Source: Opitutaceae bacterium
GTDB lineage: Bacteria > Verrucomicrobiota > Verrucomicrobiia > Opitutales > Opitutaceae
Direction of reading: 5' to 3'
Assembly: GCA_016794625.1 (NCBI GenBank)
Contig: JAEUGY010000011.1
Location: 1 to 45,606 of the forward strand
Length of the DNA: 45,606 nucleotides
Positions 1 through 8,288 of the stretch are shown here, in pieces (the stretch's first letter is position 1; every line of letters starts with the position of its first letter). The translations under genes were made by a program, and so were the position numbers. A model generated the notes under the pieces. The model worked only from the letters and a program-made list of their open reading frames with translations, was not told where the DNA came from and ran no database searches.

Positions 1-416
1 TCCGGGCGCTTCAGGGCCTCGCGTTCAGCTTCGGACAATGCGGCGGGTTGGTGGTAAAGGTCGATCAGCTCCTGTTTAAATGCCGCCTCCCATTGCGCCG
101 GCTGGTCCCAATTGTCCTGCTGCATCTGTTTCGCCAGGAAGAGGGCCACCCGCTCCATGGGCTTCCACGCCAGGTGCGGATCGGCCGGATCGATCGTGCT
201 CGCCCGGGGCGGGGGTGGGGGGCCGACCTCCAATGCGCGTTTGAAGAGGGGCTTGCTCGTGACCGGGGCAACGTGGGTCGAACCCTTTGAACGCGCCGGC
301 TGATCCAGTCCAAGGAAGTGCTTCAGCCGGGCGCCAATACCGCTCGGTTTCACCGCTTCAGACGGGGGCGGCGTCACGGATTTCGGGGCGAGTTCGGATA
401 CGTTGCCTGGGATCAT
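1..416 (-). CDS. hypothetical protein, 3' end beyond the window
   Basis: An open frame runs on the minus strand from an ATG at 416 off the left edge, giving 138 codons without a stop. It has normal high-GC codon use and contains proline-rich stretches. The N-terminal part (about residues 1-80) is low in predicted structure, with runs such as VGPPPPPRAS. After it comes a more ordered, amphipathic segment (PHLAWKPMERVALFLAKQMQQ and onward) that looks helical and carries several Trp residues. No Shine-Dalgarno sequence stands before the ATG, as for many genes here. I do not recognise the family. The gene could be a cytoplasmic protein with a disordered head; no signal peptide or membrane segment is visible in the part present. 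Confidence 0.6.
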   Translation of the reverse strand, partial: MIPGNVSELAPKSVTPPPSEAVKPSGIGARLKHFLGLDQPARSKGSTHVAPVTSKPLFKRALEVGPPPPPRASTIDPADPHLAWKPMERVALFLAKQMQQDNWDQPAQWEAAFKQELIDLYHQPAALSEAEREALKRP

Positions 417-505
417 GGGTGTGCGGCGGGGGGGGAGGGAGCGTAGCATCCCACTGATTTCGCCCAGGTGGCTTTCCGGCGACCGTTTTCCCGCGGACCT
501 CACCC

Positions 506-688
506 GAATGGGCGAATGTGCGAAGGGCGAAGCCAGCCACTGCGGGGCTGGAATGACGAATGACGAATTCCGAATGACGAATGGGGCCTGCCCCGGAAGG
601 GCGGGAGGTGCGAAGGTCGAAGAGTGAAGGGCGAAGCCAGCCCTGCGGGGCTGGAATGACGAATGACGAATTCCGAATGTCGAATGGG
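506..688 (+). repeat. Array of GAAnnnn heptad blocks with abutting hairpins
   Basis: Three regular blocks of five 7-bp units lie at 551-585 (mostly GAATGAC), 605-639 (GAAGGTC/GAAGAGT type) and 654-688 (GAATGAC type). A looser run at 506-535 has unit spacing 8, 8 and 7. Each block starts on the last base of a hairpin: 533-551 (6-bp stem CCAGCC/GGCTGG), 587-606 (CCTGCCC/GGGCGGG, ending within the first unit) and 637-654 (CCAGCCCTGCGGGGCTGG). No reading frame here is credible. The remainder of 417-998, apart from the REP doublet at 748-884, shows nothing I can name. Confidence 0.85.
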
Positions 689-747
689 TGCGGAAATCGG
701 AGTTCAGTACGCGGCTGTGAAACTGGCCCCTCAGACAGGGCACTCTT

Positions 748-884
748 GGAGGGCGCCGCTCTGTTGGCGCCGGTTGCGCGCGGCGGTCTCTTCCCGGTCC
801 AAGGCGTTTTACGCGTCGGGGACAATCAGTCCGGTGCTGGAACGCGGTGCGCGTCCCCGCGGCGCCGACGGAGCGGCGCCCTCC
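748..884. repeat. REP-type inverted doublet (family A)
   Basis: Two copies of a GC-rich palindromic unit face each other. The left arm at 748-773 starts GGAGGGCGCCGCTC and the right arm at 860-884 ends GAGCGGCGCCCTCC. The arms differ at about two positions, and 86 bp lie between them. The same doublet recurs at 35227-35331 and 36716-36821, always outside genes, as expected of REPIN-like elements. No transposase of the RAYT type is in the window. Confidence 0.8.
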
Positions 885-998
885 AGCGTCGTGGAACCGT
901 GTCGTTTCGCCGTTGGAGGGGTGTCCGTGCGGATCCGTCTCCTTCACGCGACGCACCGGCACGGGGGCTGGAACACGCTTGGTATTGAAACCTTGGAA

Positions 999-2603
999 TC
1001 AGTGTCCGCTCGCGACCTTGGCCGGTGCCAGCGGGAGTCGCAGGCAGGCGGCCTCCTGGTCGTTGCGGACGAGCAGCAGGTCGCCGGAGAGGGCGATCGG
1101 GTTCCAGGTTTTGGAATCAAAAACGCGGAAGCGATGCAGTTCATTGGGACCGTCCGGGGTCGGGCGGAGCAGCACCAGTTCGCCACTCTCCGCCATGAGC
1201 AGGTAGAGGTCGCCGACGAGCAGTCCCTGTCCGTGCCCGTATCGGCCTTGTTTCCAGCGGTCCCGGCCGTCGTTCAGGTCGAGGCAGGCGAGCAGGCCGT
1301 CATCGAGTCCATAAAGGAAGCCTTCCCGTGCGACGGGATTGGCGAACTTCGCCTTGAGCTTGCGCGACTGCCAGACGCGCTCGGCCGAGAACGTTCCGTT
1401 GGCATCGCGCGCGATTTCCAGCAATTCGGTGCCCACCCCGTAGCCCGCGGAAAAGGCCACGCGGTTGGGTCCGGCGACCACGGGAACCGCCGCGTAGGGT
1501 TGACCCGTTCCCCAGGGATACTCCCAGAGCACGGTGCCGTCGGCGGCGTCATGGGCGGTGATGAAGCGATGATTGTAGGCCAGGATCTGGCGGCGCCCGG
1601 CGAGCGTGGTCAGGAAGGGCGAACCATAACCGGCCGCAGCCGTCCCGGCCGCCCAGGCGCGCTCCCCGGTCGAGGTCCGATAGGCGACCAGTGACTGTCC
1701 GTCTCGGCCGCCCGCACTGACGATGACCACGCCGTCCTGGACCAACGGGGAACCGGCATAGCCCCACTCGGGCATGCGCGCGCCGGTGTCGGCGACCAGA
1801 TCGCGCGACCACCGCACGCGGCCCGTTTGCAAATCGAGCGCATGCAACATTCCGGTTGATCCCAGGGTATAGACGGCTCCGTCCACCACGGTGGGCGTGG
1901 CCCGCGGGCCCTCGCCGCCGACGGGATTGTCATAACGAGCCGCATACGCATGCGTCCACACGTCGCGGCCGGTGGCGAGTTCGTAGCAGGTCACACACTC
2001 GTTGCCTTGGTCCTGTTCCTGCGTCAGGACGCGGTCGCCCACGATGACAAAGCCCGACCAGCCGGCACCCACCTTGCGGCGCCACCGGATTTCAGGCGGC
2101 CGCTCCGCCCAGTCCGCGCCCAGGAGCGGCCCGGGCAACACCGCAGTGCGGGCCGGACCAAGAAACTGAGCGAAGTCGGGTCGGGGCACCTCGGCGTGGA
2201 CCACAGGCGAGACGGGCTTCGGGGCGTCGGAGGAGACCTCGGCTGAAGCGGGACGCCCTGTTCTTTCCCAGCGAAAGGCGAGGATCGGCACCAGATCTCC
2301 GGTCACACCCCGGATCCGGAACAAGGCCATGCCCACGCCCAGCAAACCGACCACGCCGAGCAGGACGCCCAGGCGGAGCGACCGTCGGGCGCGGGAGAAC
2401 CCGACCCACCAGATCAGCAGCAATGCGGCCGCCCCCAAGGCGATGCTCCCGGTCGCGAGGTTGCGCTCCTGAAAGTCGAGGTCTCCTCGGAAGCGCACCA
2501 CCCCGATGGCGAGAGCGGTTGCGCCCAGGATCAACCAAGCCGGCCACCGTCGGAGGGCGGGTCGGGCCGAGGCAGGGGAGGGGAGGTCCAACGGGGAAGG
2601 CAT
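999..2603 (-). CDS. Membrane-anchored PQQ-like beta-propeller protein
   Basis: The 534-residue protein starts at ATG 2603, the start that places three hydrophobic segments (about residues 20-37, 50-70 and 79-98) before a soluble region. From residue 140 on it carries repeated blades of the PQQ/BamB type, such as LATGRDVWTHAY, LQTGRVRWSRDL, STGERAWAAGTA, DGTVLWEYPWG and NDGRDRWKQGRY. Such propellers usually bind partners or sit in periplasmic complexes. Only a few in the wider family bind PQQ, and I see no dehydrogenase active site, so an enzymatic role is not supported. The N-terminal membrane part makes it an anchored protein with the propeller probably outside the cytoplasm. It is divergent from the oligopeptide-binding gene, sharing a 155-bp intergenic region. 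Confidence 0.85.
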   Translation of the reverse strand: MPSPLDLPSPASARPALRRWPAWLILGATALAIGVVRFRGDLDFQERNLATGSIALGAAALLLIWWVGFSRARRSLRLGVLLGVVGLLGVGMALFRIRGVTGDLVPILAFRWERTGRPASAEVSSDAPKPVSPVVHAEVPRPDFAQFLGPARTAVLPGPLLGADWAERPPEIRWRRKVGAGWSGFVIVGDRVLTQEQDQGNECVTCYELATGRDVWTHAYAARYDNPVGGEGPRATPTVVDGAVYTLGSTGMLHALDLQTGRVRWSRDLVADTGARMPEWGYAGSPLVQDGVVIVSAGGRDGQSLVAYRTSTGERAWAAGTAAAGYGSPFLTTLAGRRQILAYNHRFITAHDAADGTVLWEYPWGTGQPYAAVPVVAGPNRVAFSAGYGVGTELLEIARDANGTFSAERVWQSRKLKAKFANPVAREGFLYGLDDGLLACLDLNDGRDRWKQGRYGHGQGLLVGDLYLLMAESGELVLLRPTPDGPNELHRFRVFDSKTWNPIALSGDLLLVRNDQEAACLRLPLAPAKVASGH

Positions 2604-2670
2604 GGCGCAAGGAGAATCAACCTGGGCTCCAGTGCAACCTGTCAACCCGCGAGCGGCCGGTGCTGGGGTA

Positions 2671-2699
2671 CGAAAAACGGGGGAACGTGCGGTTTTTCG
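2671..2699. promoter_or_regulatory. Inverted repeat between divergent genes
   Basis: CGAAAAAC at 2671-2678 is repeated inverted as GTTTTTCG at 2692-2699, with a 13-base spacer, between the divergent propeller gene and the peptide-binding lipoprotein gene. The A and T tracts contrast with the GC-rich surroundings. It could be an operator or a hairpin in one of the leaders. No promoter consensus is clear. Confidence 0.35.
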
Positions 2700-2758
2700 G
2701 TCGCCAACCTCCAGCGGACTGCGCTGATCAATCGCCGTCCTTTCATCGATTCCCTGCC

Positions 2759-4384
2759 GTGAACCGCACCTCCCGACTCCTTACCTCCCTGCTCCTTGCC
2801 GGCGCCGTCGTCGGACTGACCGCCGGCTGCGGCCGGCGGGAAACGGCGGTGGACCGCGGGAATCGTGACGGCGTCCTCCACTTCAGCATCGGGGCCGAGC
2901 CAGCGGATCTCGATCCGCAGACGGTGACGGGAACAGGGGACGCCAAGATCATCCAGTCGCTGTTTGATCCGCTGGTCACCTTTGAACCAGGCACCCTGGC
3001 GCCCGCGCCGGCGCTGGCGGAACGCTGGGAGGTATCGTCGGACGGCCTCACCTACACCTTTTTCCTGAGGGCCGGCGCGCGCTGGTCGAATGGCGACCCG
3101 GTGACCGCGCAGGACTGTGTGGATTCATGGCGGCGCATCCTCACCCCGGCGCTGGGGGCCGAGTACGCCTATTTTCTGTATTTGCTGCGTGGAGCCGAAG
3201 CCTTCCACAAAGGCCGGACGACGGACTTCAGCACGGTGGGCGTGCGAGCAGCGGATGCGCGCACGCTGGTCGTGACCCTGGGCTATCCGGCCCCGTATTT
3301 TCTGCAGATTCTCCTGAACTCCCCGTGGCGCCCGGTCCACACCCGCTCGATTGCGGCGCGGGGAGGAGTTACCGACCGCGGCACAAAGTGGACCCTGCCC
3401 GGAGCGCTGGTCAGCAGCGGCCCATTCGTGTTGAAGGAGTGGTCCATCAACCGGCGCGTGGTGGTCGAGAAGTCGCCGACTTACTGGGACCAGGCGAATG
3501 TTCGGCTCACGGCGATTCACTTTTATCCCACCGACAACATCGAGGCGGAAGAGCGCGCCTTCCGCACCGGGCAGCTCCATGTGACCTGGGCGCTGCCGCT
3601 GTCCAAGGTGCTTCCGCTGGAGCGGGAGAAGTCGCCGTCGCTGCGGGCTGATCCGCTGTTGGAAACCTATTTTCTGCGCCTGAATGTCCGCCGTCCGCCC
3701 CTGGACGACGTTCGCATCCGTCGCGCGCTGGCGCTCTCGATTGATCGCGAGACGCTCGCGGGCCGGATCCTGCCGGGCGGTCGGCGGCCGGCCGCGACGT
3801 TCATTCCGCCGTTCCTGGCTGGATACACCCCGCCTGAGCGCCGGGCCTATGATCCCGAGGAGGCGCGCCGGCTTCTGGTCGAGGCGGGGTATCCCCGAGG
3901 TGCCGGGCTGCCGCCGATCGAGCTACTCTACAACAACTCCGACATCCTCCGTCTGGTCGGCGAGGCACTGCAGCAGATGTGGCACCGCGAACTCGGAGTC
4001 GAAATCCGGCTGATGAACCAGGAACGCAAGACCGTGTTCGCCAGCCGGCGGGCCGGCGACTATCAGACTGTGCTGGGCAGCTGGACGGCCGACTACCTCG
4101 ACGCCACGACGTTCCTCGACATGTGGCGGAGCGATTCCGGCAATAATCAAACCGGCTGGTCCGATCCCGCCTACGATGCGCTTTGCGATCGCGCCAATAC
4201 CCTCGTCGACCCCGTGGCACGCGCCGCCGTGCTCGCCGAAGCGGAACGACGCGTGCTGGACGCGGCGCCCATCGTGCCCGTGTATTTCAACACACACGTG
4301 TACCTGCTCCATCCGGCGGTGAAGGGGTGGCAGCCTACCCCCATGGATCATACCGACTACCGTTCCGTGTCGATTCAGCCCTAG
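2759..4384 (+). CDS. Peptide ABC transporter substrate-binding lipoprotein (OppA family)
   Basis: The 541-residue product belongs to the solute-binding family 5 (OppA/DppA). I take the GTG at 2759 as start because it gives a clean lipoprotein signal: a short basic head, a hydrophobic stretch and the lipobox LTAGC near residue 24. Family hallmarks follow: FSIGAEPADLDPQTVTGTGD, then FDPLVTFEPGTLAPAPALAERWEVSSDG with TYTFFLRAGARWSNGDPVTAQD, and later RIRRALALSIDRETL. The C-terminal part (VLGSWTADYLDATTFLDMW) is also typical. The protein should capture oligopeptides outside the inner membrane. No permease or ATPase genes are adjacent, so the transporter core must be encoded elsewhere or shared. 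Confidence 0.93.
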   Translation: MNRTSRLLTSLLLAGAVVGLTAGCGRRETAVDRGNRDGVLHFSIGAEPADLDPQTVTGTGDAKIIQSLFDPLVTFEPGTLAPAPALAERWEVSSDGLTYTFFLRAGARWSNGDPVTAQDCVDSWRRILTPALGAEYAYFLYLLRGAEAFHKGRTTDFSTVGVRAADARTLVVTLGYPAPYFLQILLNSPWRPVHTRSIAARGGVTDRGTKWTLPGALVSSGPFVLKEWSINRRVVVEKSPTYWDQANVRLTAIHFYPTDNIEAEERAFRTGQLHVTWALPLSKVLPLEREKSPSLRADPLLETYFLRLNVRRPPLDDVRIRRALALSIDRETLAGRILPGGRRPAATFIPPFLAGYTPPERRAYDPEEARRLLVEAGYPRGAGLPPIELLYNNSDILRLVGEALQQMWHRELGVEIRLMNQERKTVFASRRAGDYQTVLGSWTADYLDATTFLDMWRSDSGNNQTGWSDPAYDALCDRANTLVDPVARAAVLAEAERRVLDAAPIVPVYFNTHVYLLHPAVKGWQPTPMDHTDYRSVSIQP

Positions 4385-4386
4385 CC

Positions 4387-4412
4387 GCGGCCTCGGCGAG
4401 GCCACCTCCAAC
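4387..4412 (+). repeat. Palindromic repeat unit (family B) after the oppA-like gene
   Basis: Two bases after the stop codon lies GCGGCCTCGGCGAGGCC followed by ACCTCCAAC. GGCCTC/GAGGCC forms a 6-bp stem with a 3-base loop (4389-4403). A near copy in opposite orientation is at 25934-25959, and an inverted doublet of the same family is at 39290-39398. It may also serve as a transcription end for the upstream gene, but there is no T tract. Confidence 0.65.
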
Positions 4413-4477
4413 CAAACGAGGGGCAGTCACGGGCGGGAGGTGGGTATGCGCGACGTCGACCGCGGCTCGTGCGGGGC

Positions 4478-6016
4478 CTACTTGGGCTGAGTCGTCAGAG
4501 GAAAGGTGTCCGTCCGGAACGGTGTCACCGGCAGACCGTCCGCCGACACAAGATTGCAGACCGGGTTGTCCGCCCAGGCGTAGCGCACGGCGATAGGGGC
4601 CGCGACCTGGGGCGACGTCAGTTCCACCTGATTGTTACCGACGATTTGGCCCGTGGCCCAATGCCATACCCGGTCCGCGCCGCAGATAGCGAAGCCCTTC
4701 ACGTCGGTGACATCGAACGCCCGCAGACTGCTGCCGAAACAGTCGATCGTCACGACGGCCTTTTTCCCGGTGAACTCCACCGACTTGTATTCCGGACTGC
4801 GGAAGGGGAAGTTGAGACCGTAATCCTTGACCAGCGCCCAGCGCACCAGACGGGAGGCCACGTCGTATTTATTGCGTGGATGGATGTCGCGGGCCTCGCC
4901 CAGATCGATGATCACCGCCTGGCCGGTCTTGGGCAGAGCCAGGGTCTTGGTCTGCGACTCGCGCAATTCCGCCCAGTCGCTTTCGCCCGGCGCGTCCTTG
5001 TAGGGTTTGTAGTCGGCGAGTTGCACCCAATAGAACGAAAAGTCGCCCTGACCCCACTCCTTGCGCCACTGCTCGATCATGAATGGGAAAAGATCGGCGT
5101 ATTCGACGGCCCGGGAGGCGTTGGATTCGCCCTGGTACCAGATCACGCCCTTGATGCCGTAACCGAGAGTGGGGTTGACCACGCCCGCGAAGATGTTCCC
5201 CGGGCGCGAATTGCCGGTCAGCCATTGCTGCGGGCGGGCCGGAGGTGCTTTTTTGGCGGCCTTGGCGGCGGCGGCGGCGGTTTCCCATTTGGCCATGGAG
5301 GCGTCGAATTCCGCTTTGCCTTCCGGTGATTGCAGGCGCAGCTCCCGCTTTACAGTCGACTCCATCAAGCCCTTGAACCGGGGGTCGCGGTCCATCGTCG
5401 TCCGACGGACCCAGGCCTCGGCCGCAGAACCACCCCAGGCGTTGTCGATCAGGCCGACGGGGACGCCCAGAATTTCATGCAGGTAGCGACCATACAGAAA
5501 ACCCACGGCGCTGAAGCCCTTCACGGACTCGGGTGTGGCGGCTTCCCACGCACCCTTGAAGTTGTTTTGCAGTTCCTGGGTGCCGACCTGAGGCACCGAG
5601 ATGAGCCGGATGAGCGGATGACGCGAAGCGGCTCCCTCCAGGTCGCCCGTGTAGGTCTGTCCGAGCGACCACGCCATGTTGGACTGGCCGGAGCACATCC
5701 AGACTTCGCCCACGAGCACGTCCTGCACGACGCGCGTGCTGGATCCCGCAATCGTGATCGTTTGCGGAGTCGCATTCGCCGGCACTGCCGCCAGCTTGAC
5801 CTGCCAGCGTCCGTCGGCGGCGGCCTGGGCAGAAGACACCTGGCCGGCGAAAGTCACCGAAACGGTGGTGCCGGGAGTATCCCAGCCCCAGATCGGATTC
5901 GCCTGTTTTTGCTGCAGGACCATGTGATCGCCGATGATGGCGGGCAGTTTCAGCTCGGCCCGAAGCAGGGGACAGAGCAAGAGACCGCAGAGGAGCGAGA
6001 AGCGGACACGTTTCAT
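4478..6016 (-). CDS. Sialate O-acetylesterase (SASA/DUF303 family), secreted
   Basis: The 512-residue protein starts at ATG 6016 with a signal peptide (MKRVRFSLLCGLLLCPLLRA, cleavage near residue 20). It then runs ELKLPAIIGDHMVLQQKQANPIWGW, the usual start of this family. A beta-sandwich segment carries GTTVSVTFAGQ, and the SGNH-type nucleophile lies in VWMCSGQSNM (Ser112). VIWYQGESNASRAVEYADLFPFMIEQWR is the second family block, and a DIHPRNK motif supplies the catalytic Asp and His. The family removes acetyl groups from sialic acids or other glycans outside the cytoplasm. An Ala/Lys-rich helical insert (about residues 252-270) lies in the middle, as in many verrucomicrobial members. The glycan substrate cannot be told from sequence. 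It stands alone; the next upstream element is a decayed cytochrome gene. Confidence 0.92.
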   Translation of the reverse strand: MKRVRFSLLCGLLLCPLLRAELKLPAIIGDHMVLQQKQANPIWGWDTPGTTVSVTFAGQVSSAQAAADGRWQVKLAAVPANATPQTITIAGSSTRVVQDVLVGEVWMCSGQSNMAWSLGQTYTGDLEGAASRHPLIRLISVPQVGTQELQNNFKGAWEAATPESVKGFSAVGFLYGRYLHEILGVPVGLIDNAWGGSAAEAWVRRTTMDRDPRFKGLMESTVKRELRLQSPEGKAEFDASMAKWETAAAAAKAAKKAPPARPQQWLTGNSRPGNIFAGVVNPTLGYGIKGVIWYQGESNASRAVEYADLFPFMIEQWRKEWGQGDFSFYWVQLADYKPYKDAPGESDWAELRESQTKTLALPKTGQAVIIDLGEARDIHPRNKYDVASRLVRWALVKDYGLNFPFRSPEYKSVEFTGKKAVVTIDCFGSSLRAFDVTDVKGFAICGADRVWHWATGQIVGNNQVELTSPQVAAPIAVRYAWADNPVCNLVSADGLPVTPFRTDTFPLTTQPK

Positions 6017-6179
6017 AGGGTATCGGGGCTGTTGCGAACGCTGCACGGACGGCGCAGCTGGGGAGGAGCATGGGTTGAGTCCAGGTTGTCCTCAAGCTTT
6101 GGCTGCCAGTCAGTCCGGCGGGTGTGCCGGTCGACGAGAGGGTCCGAGCAGCGTTGAGATCGAGTCCGAGGCGTGCGCG

Positions 6180-6407
6180 CTAGGGATTCAGGCTGGCGAG
6201 GTAGGCGACGAGGTCGACCATGTCTTGCTCGGTCAGGTGGGCGACGACGGGCTTCATCCGCTCCGCGGTGGCGTCCGGGGCCACCACCGGATAGGCTCAG
6301 GCTGGAACCGCTGCCGCCATCCCCTGCGCGACCGAGGCGGAGGCAAGAAGACCGAGCGCGCGTCGGACCGGAGTCGATGCGATGGGGTGAACCAGAGGGC
6401 AGGACAT
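6180..6407 (-). pseudogene. Remnant of a c-type cytochrome gene
   Basis: From ATG 6407 a signal-peptide-like stretch of 36 codons (VRRALGLLASASVAQGMAAA) ends at an in-frame TGA (6297-6299). In the same frame the next 38 codons, up to TAG at 6180, read MKPVVAHLTEQDMVDLVAYLASLNP at their end. That is the usual C-terminal helix of small cytochromes c (the c553 type has the distal Met before an L(S/T)xQDxxDLxAYxxSL helix). The CXXCH haem site and roughly the middle half of the protein are absent. The simplest reading is an internal deletion plus stop in a former periplasmic cytochrome. The two parts share one frame, but I cannot prove they came from one gene. Confidence 0.5.
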
Positions 6408-6578
6408 GGGACGTGCGTGGGCGCGCGGGGCGAATGGGGGCAATACGCGTCGTGGCTGCCGAGGCCCGGGATTCCAGTTCCCTCTCAGCCACGTCCAGGC
6501 ATGGCGCGAAGCCGAAAGAACGGTGGACTTGATTTCGTTCGTCCTCCACGGTGCTGGAGCCCCGTGTGGCGCACCTTC

Positions 6579-7139
6579 ATGGATCCCATCACCCTAGGCG
6601 CAAGTGTGACTACGATTCTGTTGTCGAACGTCGGCCAGAAGCTCATCGCGAAGGCGGCGGACCCCGAGAAAGTGGCGTCCGGAGTCTCCTGGTTGTTCCA
6701 GGCGGTGTCTCACTTCTTCAAGATTCGGAAAAAACAGTCTCCGGCGGATACGACACTCGTGCCTCCTCCGGCCCCGACGGTCGTCCCAGCCACGAATGAA
6801 GCGGGCTCCACGCCAACCCCCTCCTCCTCGCCGGTGTCCGCTGGACGCGGTGCGGTGCGATTGAAAGCGCTCGACGAGTTTACGGCCGAGCAGCTGGAGC
6901 AGGAGATCACCAGCCTGCTGAAACAGATCGACACCTATTTGGGCAACCTTCGTTTCGAAGAGGAAAAGGCGGCGTTCCATGGGGGAGCAAGCCAGGCGCC
7001 GGTTTACGTCCGCAACATGATTCGACTGCAGCAACGCGAGGTGGGCCGGCGGCTGGTTCGCTTGAATGCGGCGATCAACAAGGCCTACGGCGTGAGCGCG
7101 CCGGACCTCGATTTGATGGCGGCCGCTTTGGAGGAGTAG
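6579..7139 (+). CDS. Hypothetical protein, partner of the coiled-coil gene
   Basis: The 186-residue protein begins MDPITLGASVTTILLSNVGQ and has a hydrophobic/amphipathic N-terminal segment (about residues 5-48) that could sit at a membrane or form a helical bundle. A Pro/Thr/Ser-rich linker (about 55-90, with PPPAPTVVPAT and STPTPSSSPVS) follows. A helical C-terminal domain (about 95-186) carries EQLEQEITSLLKQIDTYLGNLRFEEEKAAF and IRLQQREVGRRLVRLNAAINKAYG. I do not recognise the family. The gene ends 18 bp before the next one, in the same direction, so the two probably form a unit. A short N-terminal segment of the MDPxTL type also occurs in some conflict-system components, but that resemblance is too slight for a call. 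Confidence 0.75.
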   Translation: MDPITLGASVTTILLSNVGQKLIAKAADPEKVASGVSWLFQAVSHFFKIRKKQSPADTTLVPPPAPTVVPATNEAGSTPTPSSSPVSAGRGAVRLKALDEFTAEQLEQEITSLLKQIDTYLGNLRFEEEKAAFHGGASQAPVYVRNMIRLQQREVGRRLVRLNAAINKAYGVSAPDLDLMAAALEE

Positions 7140-7157
7140 CTTGGGAAAGCGGCGGGC

Positions 7158-8258
7158 ATGGCCGGACTCATCCAGAACATTCAGCAACAGCAGCGGCAGG
7201 AATCGCATCAGCAGGTTGAGGCGCACCTGCTGGCCACACAACTGGCGAAGTTGCGCGGGCTTCGCGACGACGAGGTGCGGCTTCGCGCGCGGGTGGCGCT
7301 TCTCGAGACGCAGGCGGCGGCGCTGGGCCCTTTGCAGCGCAAGGCCGATCTGGCCGAGGCGCTTCGGACTGAACAAGGGGTGCTCCAGCGGTTGCGCAAC
7401 GAACTGGAGGCCCGGCAAGAGGACGTCGTCGCGACGAAGGACTTGCCGGCGGCCACCCGTCTGCACCTCCGGGCAGAGCGTCTCGACGAACACATCAGCG
7501 ACCTCAAGGCGCGGCGGCAACAGGCCCGACTCCACCAGCGAAACGTTCTCTACCTGGAAGAAAAATTGGCCCGGCTTGGGGACGAGGCCACCCTGAACAT
7601 CGTCAACGAGCTTTCCCTTTGCCAGGACGAGTTGAAGCTGGTCACGGCGCAGTTGGCTGCCTTGCACTCCCGGCTCCAGACCGAGTGGCAACTCTCGGCG
7701 ACCGACATCCCCAATCTCGAAGACCTGAACGAGAAGCAGATCATGGAGTTTGCGCTGGAGGTGGTGGCGAGGCGCGAGCGCGACTCTCATGCGGTCGTTC
7801 TCGGGCACATGTCTGACGCCGTGACGAAACTCGACGAAACCGTGACTGCACTTCTGAAGGAGCTGCGAGCGAGCGCGTATCCGTCCGGTGGGTTGAGTTC
7901 GCCCGTCGCGATAGGCGGACCAGCATTGAGTTTGGTGCGGTCAGATCTGCCGCCCCACGGGAGTCTGGATCTTTTCGTGCGTCCTCCGACGTGGGAGTCG
8001 CGAGAGCGTGTGCTGTGGAGCGTGCGCGAGCGCGGGAGTTTTATGGGTGTGGAAGTCGAGCTGGTCTTTGACGCAATCGGACAGCCGCGTGAGTTTCGGT
8101 GCCGACGGTACGTTTCGGATCCGAAACCGGAGTGCGAGATCTCGTCCAAGGTGGATCGTGAATCCTTGAAGACGGCTTTGGTTCGGCTTCACCGGACTGC
8201 GAAGGCGTGGTGGGAATTTTGGCGATCAACGCCCTCGCTGCCCGAATCCTGGCGTTGA
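7158..8258 (+). CDS. Long coiled-coil protein with C-terminal globular domain, unknown function
   Basis: The 366-residue protein is almost entirely helical over residues 1-235, with heptad-rich segments such as QQRQESHQQVEAHLLATQLAKLRGLRDDEVRLRARVALLETQ and ERLDEHISDLKARRQQARLHQRNVLYLEEKLARLG. Residues 240-366 form a separate domain rich in beta-type patterns (SLDLFVRPPTWESRERVLWSVRERG, GVEVELVFDAIGQPREFRCRRYV) that ends in a Trp-rich helix (TAKAWWEFWRSTP). No ATPase, nuclease or membrane motif is visible. Codons ending in T or A and TTG leucines look commoner here than in neighbours, which hints at acquisition by transfer. It follows the 186-residue gene at 18 bp and is convergent with the ADOP permease gene. 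Confidence 0.75.
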   Translation: MAGLIQNIQQQQRQESHQQVEAHLLATQLAKLRGLRDDEVRLRARVALLETQAAALGPLQRKADLAEALRTEQGVLQRLRNELEARQEDVVATKDLPAATRLHLRAERLDEHISDLKARRQQARLHQRNVLYLEEKLARLGDEATLNIVNELSLCQDELKLVTAQLAALHSRLQTEWQLSATDIPNLEDLNEKQIMEFALEVVARRERDSHAVVLGHMSDAVTKLDETVTALLKELRASAYPSGGLSSPVAIGGPALSLVRSDLPPHGSLDLFVRPPTWESRERVLWSVRERGSFMGVEVELVFDAIGQPREFRCRRYVSDPKPECEISSKVDRESLKTALVRLHRTAKAWWEFWRSTPSLPESWR

Positions 8259-8288
8259 AGTCGGTTACGTCGACCCCCGAGGTGTCAG

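Noticed and set aside
541-690. Possible CRISPR array
   Set aside because: The repeats are 7 bp units in blocks of five with no spacers of 30 bp or so between them, and no cas gene is present.
6579-8258. Named anti-phage defence system
   Set aside because: No ATPase, nuclease, kinase or TIR motif is visible in either protein, so such a label would be a guess.
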